5,394 nucleotides of DNA, taken from NCBI GenBank assembly GCA_947487325.1, contig CANKWG010000155.1, positions 1 through 5,394 of the forward strand, given 5' to 3'. This document shows, in pieces, positions 4,383 through 5,394 of the stretch. The stretch's first letter is position 1, and every line of letters begins with the position of its first letter. The notes beneath the pieces are model-generated. The model was not told the origin of the DNA, did no database searches, and was given only the letters and a program-made list of their open reading frames with translations. Source of the stretch: Oxalobacteraceae bacterium (lineage in GTDB: Bacteria; Pseudomonadota; Gammaproteobacteria; Burkholderiales; Burkholderiaceae_D). Position numbers and translations under genes: made by a program.

Positions 4383-5394
4383 TCAGCGCACTGACGCCTC
4401 GCAGGCTTCACGCATCGCGCGTGTTGCTACCTCTTCCAGCCAACTGAGATCGACATCGGCGTGGGCTTCGCACAAGAACCATGGCTCACGTGAATCTGGT
4501 TCGAGCATGACACCGTAATCGATCAGCTTCCACGCAAAATCGCGATAGAGATCGCTGTTGGTCACGCGCCAGTCGCGATAACTCTGTGGCACATCCGGTG
4601 TGAAATGAATGCCCAGCATCGCCGGTGGTCCGGCGAATGCATGCTCAACGCCTGCTGCCGTAAACACTCGCCCCAACAACGCACGAATCTCGTCACCCAC
4701 CCGATTAATCGTCGCTAGTGCATCCGTTTGATCCAAAATATTTAGCGTCGCATGCGCTGCCGACAGCGCGACCAGATTGGCGGTATAGGTACCGCCATGT
4801 ACTACCCCACCCTTGTTCGAACCCACCACATCCATGACCTCGGCCCGCCCACCAAAGGCAGCTACCGGGTAACCATTACCCATGGCCTTGGCATAGGTCG
4901 TCAGATCCGCATAGATGCCATACAAAGCTTGCGCACCACCTTTGGCGACACGAAATCCTGTCTTGACTTCATCGATGATCAGCATCGTGCCGTGCTGTGT
5001 ACATAAATCACGCAGGCGCTGCAGCCATTCGGGCGTGGCAGAGATACTGCCCGCATTGCCGATGATGGGCTCGAGCACCACACACGCGATTTGTTCGCCC
5101 TGCTGCGCAAACAAATGCTCAAGCATCTGATGATCATTGAGCACGATGAGATCAACAAGATCTCGCGCACGCTGCGGAATGCCACCACCAAACGGAATCA
5201 CTGACGGCGGCGCACTGCCCTTCGGATCCCAGTGTTCGATATCGGACTTCCACATCATCTCGTCGTATAGTCCGTGGAAACCGCCTTCGACAATGACCAC
5301 CCGATCACGGCGTGTGTAGCCACGCGCAGTGCGTACCGCGCCCATCACCGCCTCAGTGCCGGAATTGGCAAATCGCATCTTCTCGATGTTGGGG
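4383..5394 (-). CDS. PLP-dependent class III aminotransferase, glutamate-1-semialdehyde aminomutase-like (C-terminal 336 residues)
   Basis: This is a fold-type I, class III (omega) aminotransferase missing its N-terminus, which lies beyond position 5394; about 90-100 residues should be absent, judging from the usual 430 or so of the family. Counting from the first complete codon at 5393, the visible motifs are RFANSGTEA (7-15, cofactor phosphate site), EGGFHGLYDE (36-45), LEPIIGN (107-113), IIDEVKTGFR (139-148, Asp141 contacting the pyridine nitrogen), YAKAMGNGYP (167-176, Lys169 the Schiff-base lysine, codon 4889-4887) and HGGTYTAN (199-206). The C-terminal part (LIDYGVMLEPDSREPWFLCEAH) matches the GSA-aminomutase layout. 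The lysine and His-Gly flanks differ from standard HemL, so it may act on another amino or keto acid. It is therefore not given the symbol hemL. The catalytic residues are intact and the frame is open to the edge. Confidence 0.93.
   Translation of the reverse strand, partial: PNIEKMRFANSGTEAVMGAVRTARGYTRRDRVVIVEGGFHGLYDEMMWKSDIEHWDPKGSAPPSVIPFGGGIPQRARDLVDLIVLNDHQMLEHLFAQQGEQIACVVLEPIIGNAGSISATPEWLQRLRDLCTQHGTMLIIDEVKTGFRVAKGGAQALYGIYADLTTYAKAMGNGYPVAAFGGRAEVMDVVGSNKGGVVHGGTYTANLVALSAAHATLNILDQTDALATINRVGDEIRALLGRVFTAAGVEHAFAGPPAMLGIHFTPDVPQSYRDWRVTNSDLYRDFAWKLIDYGVMLEPDSREPWFLCEAHADVDLSWLEEVATRAMREACEASVR

Noticed and set aside
4374..4394. Hairpin TCAGTG / CACTGA at the convergent gene ends, as a terminator for the 126-residue gene.
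   Set aside because: The stem is only 6 bp with a 9-base loop, there is no T-run on either strand, and it lies partly in the last codons of the aminotransferase gene.

Overview
The window looks like chromosomal DNA from a Gram-negative proteobacterium. A complete outer-membrane factor with a lipoprotein signal requires an outer membrane. The style of the efflux proteins and of the SGNLSxAxxxY small protein suggests a betaproteobacterium or close relative; that placement is an inference. Coding regions are fairly GC-rich, while the two intergenic regions (3101-3474 and 3673-3988) are clearly AT-rich.

Positions 1-3100 (minus strand) hold a tripartite RND efflux operon in the order outer-membrane factor (3100 to 1631), periplasmic adaptor (1634 to 438) and inner-membrane RND pump (441 to beyond position 1, only the first 147 residues visible). 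The genes are joined by two 4-base stop/start overlaps, ATGA and GTGA, so they are probably co-transcribed and translationally coupled. The products should form one envelope-spanning exporter; its substrate cannot be read from the sequence. A candidate extended -10 promoter lies just upstream, and the AT-rich region beyond it carries several inverted repeats that could be regulator sites. No regulator gene is in the window.

Positions 3408-4369 hold two small genes transcribed away from each other. A 65-residue protein of unknown function (minus, 3672 to 3475) has a strong ribosome binding site and a textbook intrinsic terminator. A 126-residue protein (plus, 3989 to 4369) also has a strong ribosome binding site and contains two copies of a 35-residue SGNLSxA helical repeat. 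The AT-rich region between them carries three copies of a TTATT-N2-AATA(A) palindrome and several candidate micro-ORFs.

Positions 4383-5394 (minus) hold the C-terminal part of a PLP-dependent class III aminotransferase related to glutamate-1-semialdehyde aminomutase, but with active-site flanks unlike standard HemL. It converges on the 126-residue gene with a 13-base gap, and its N-terminus lies outside the window.

The efflux operon and the aminotransferase belong to well-known families. The least explained part is the small divergent gene pair and its intergenic region; nothing here proves a new system.
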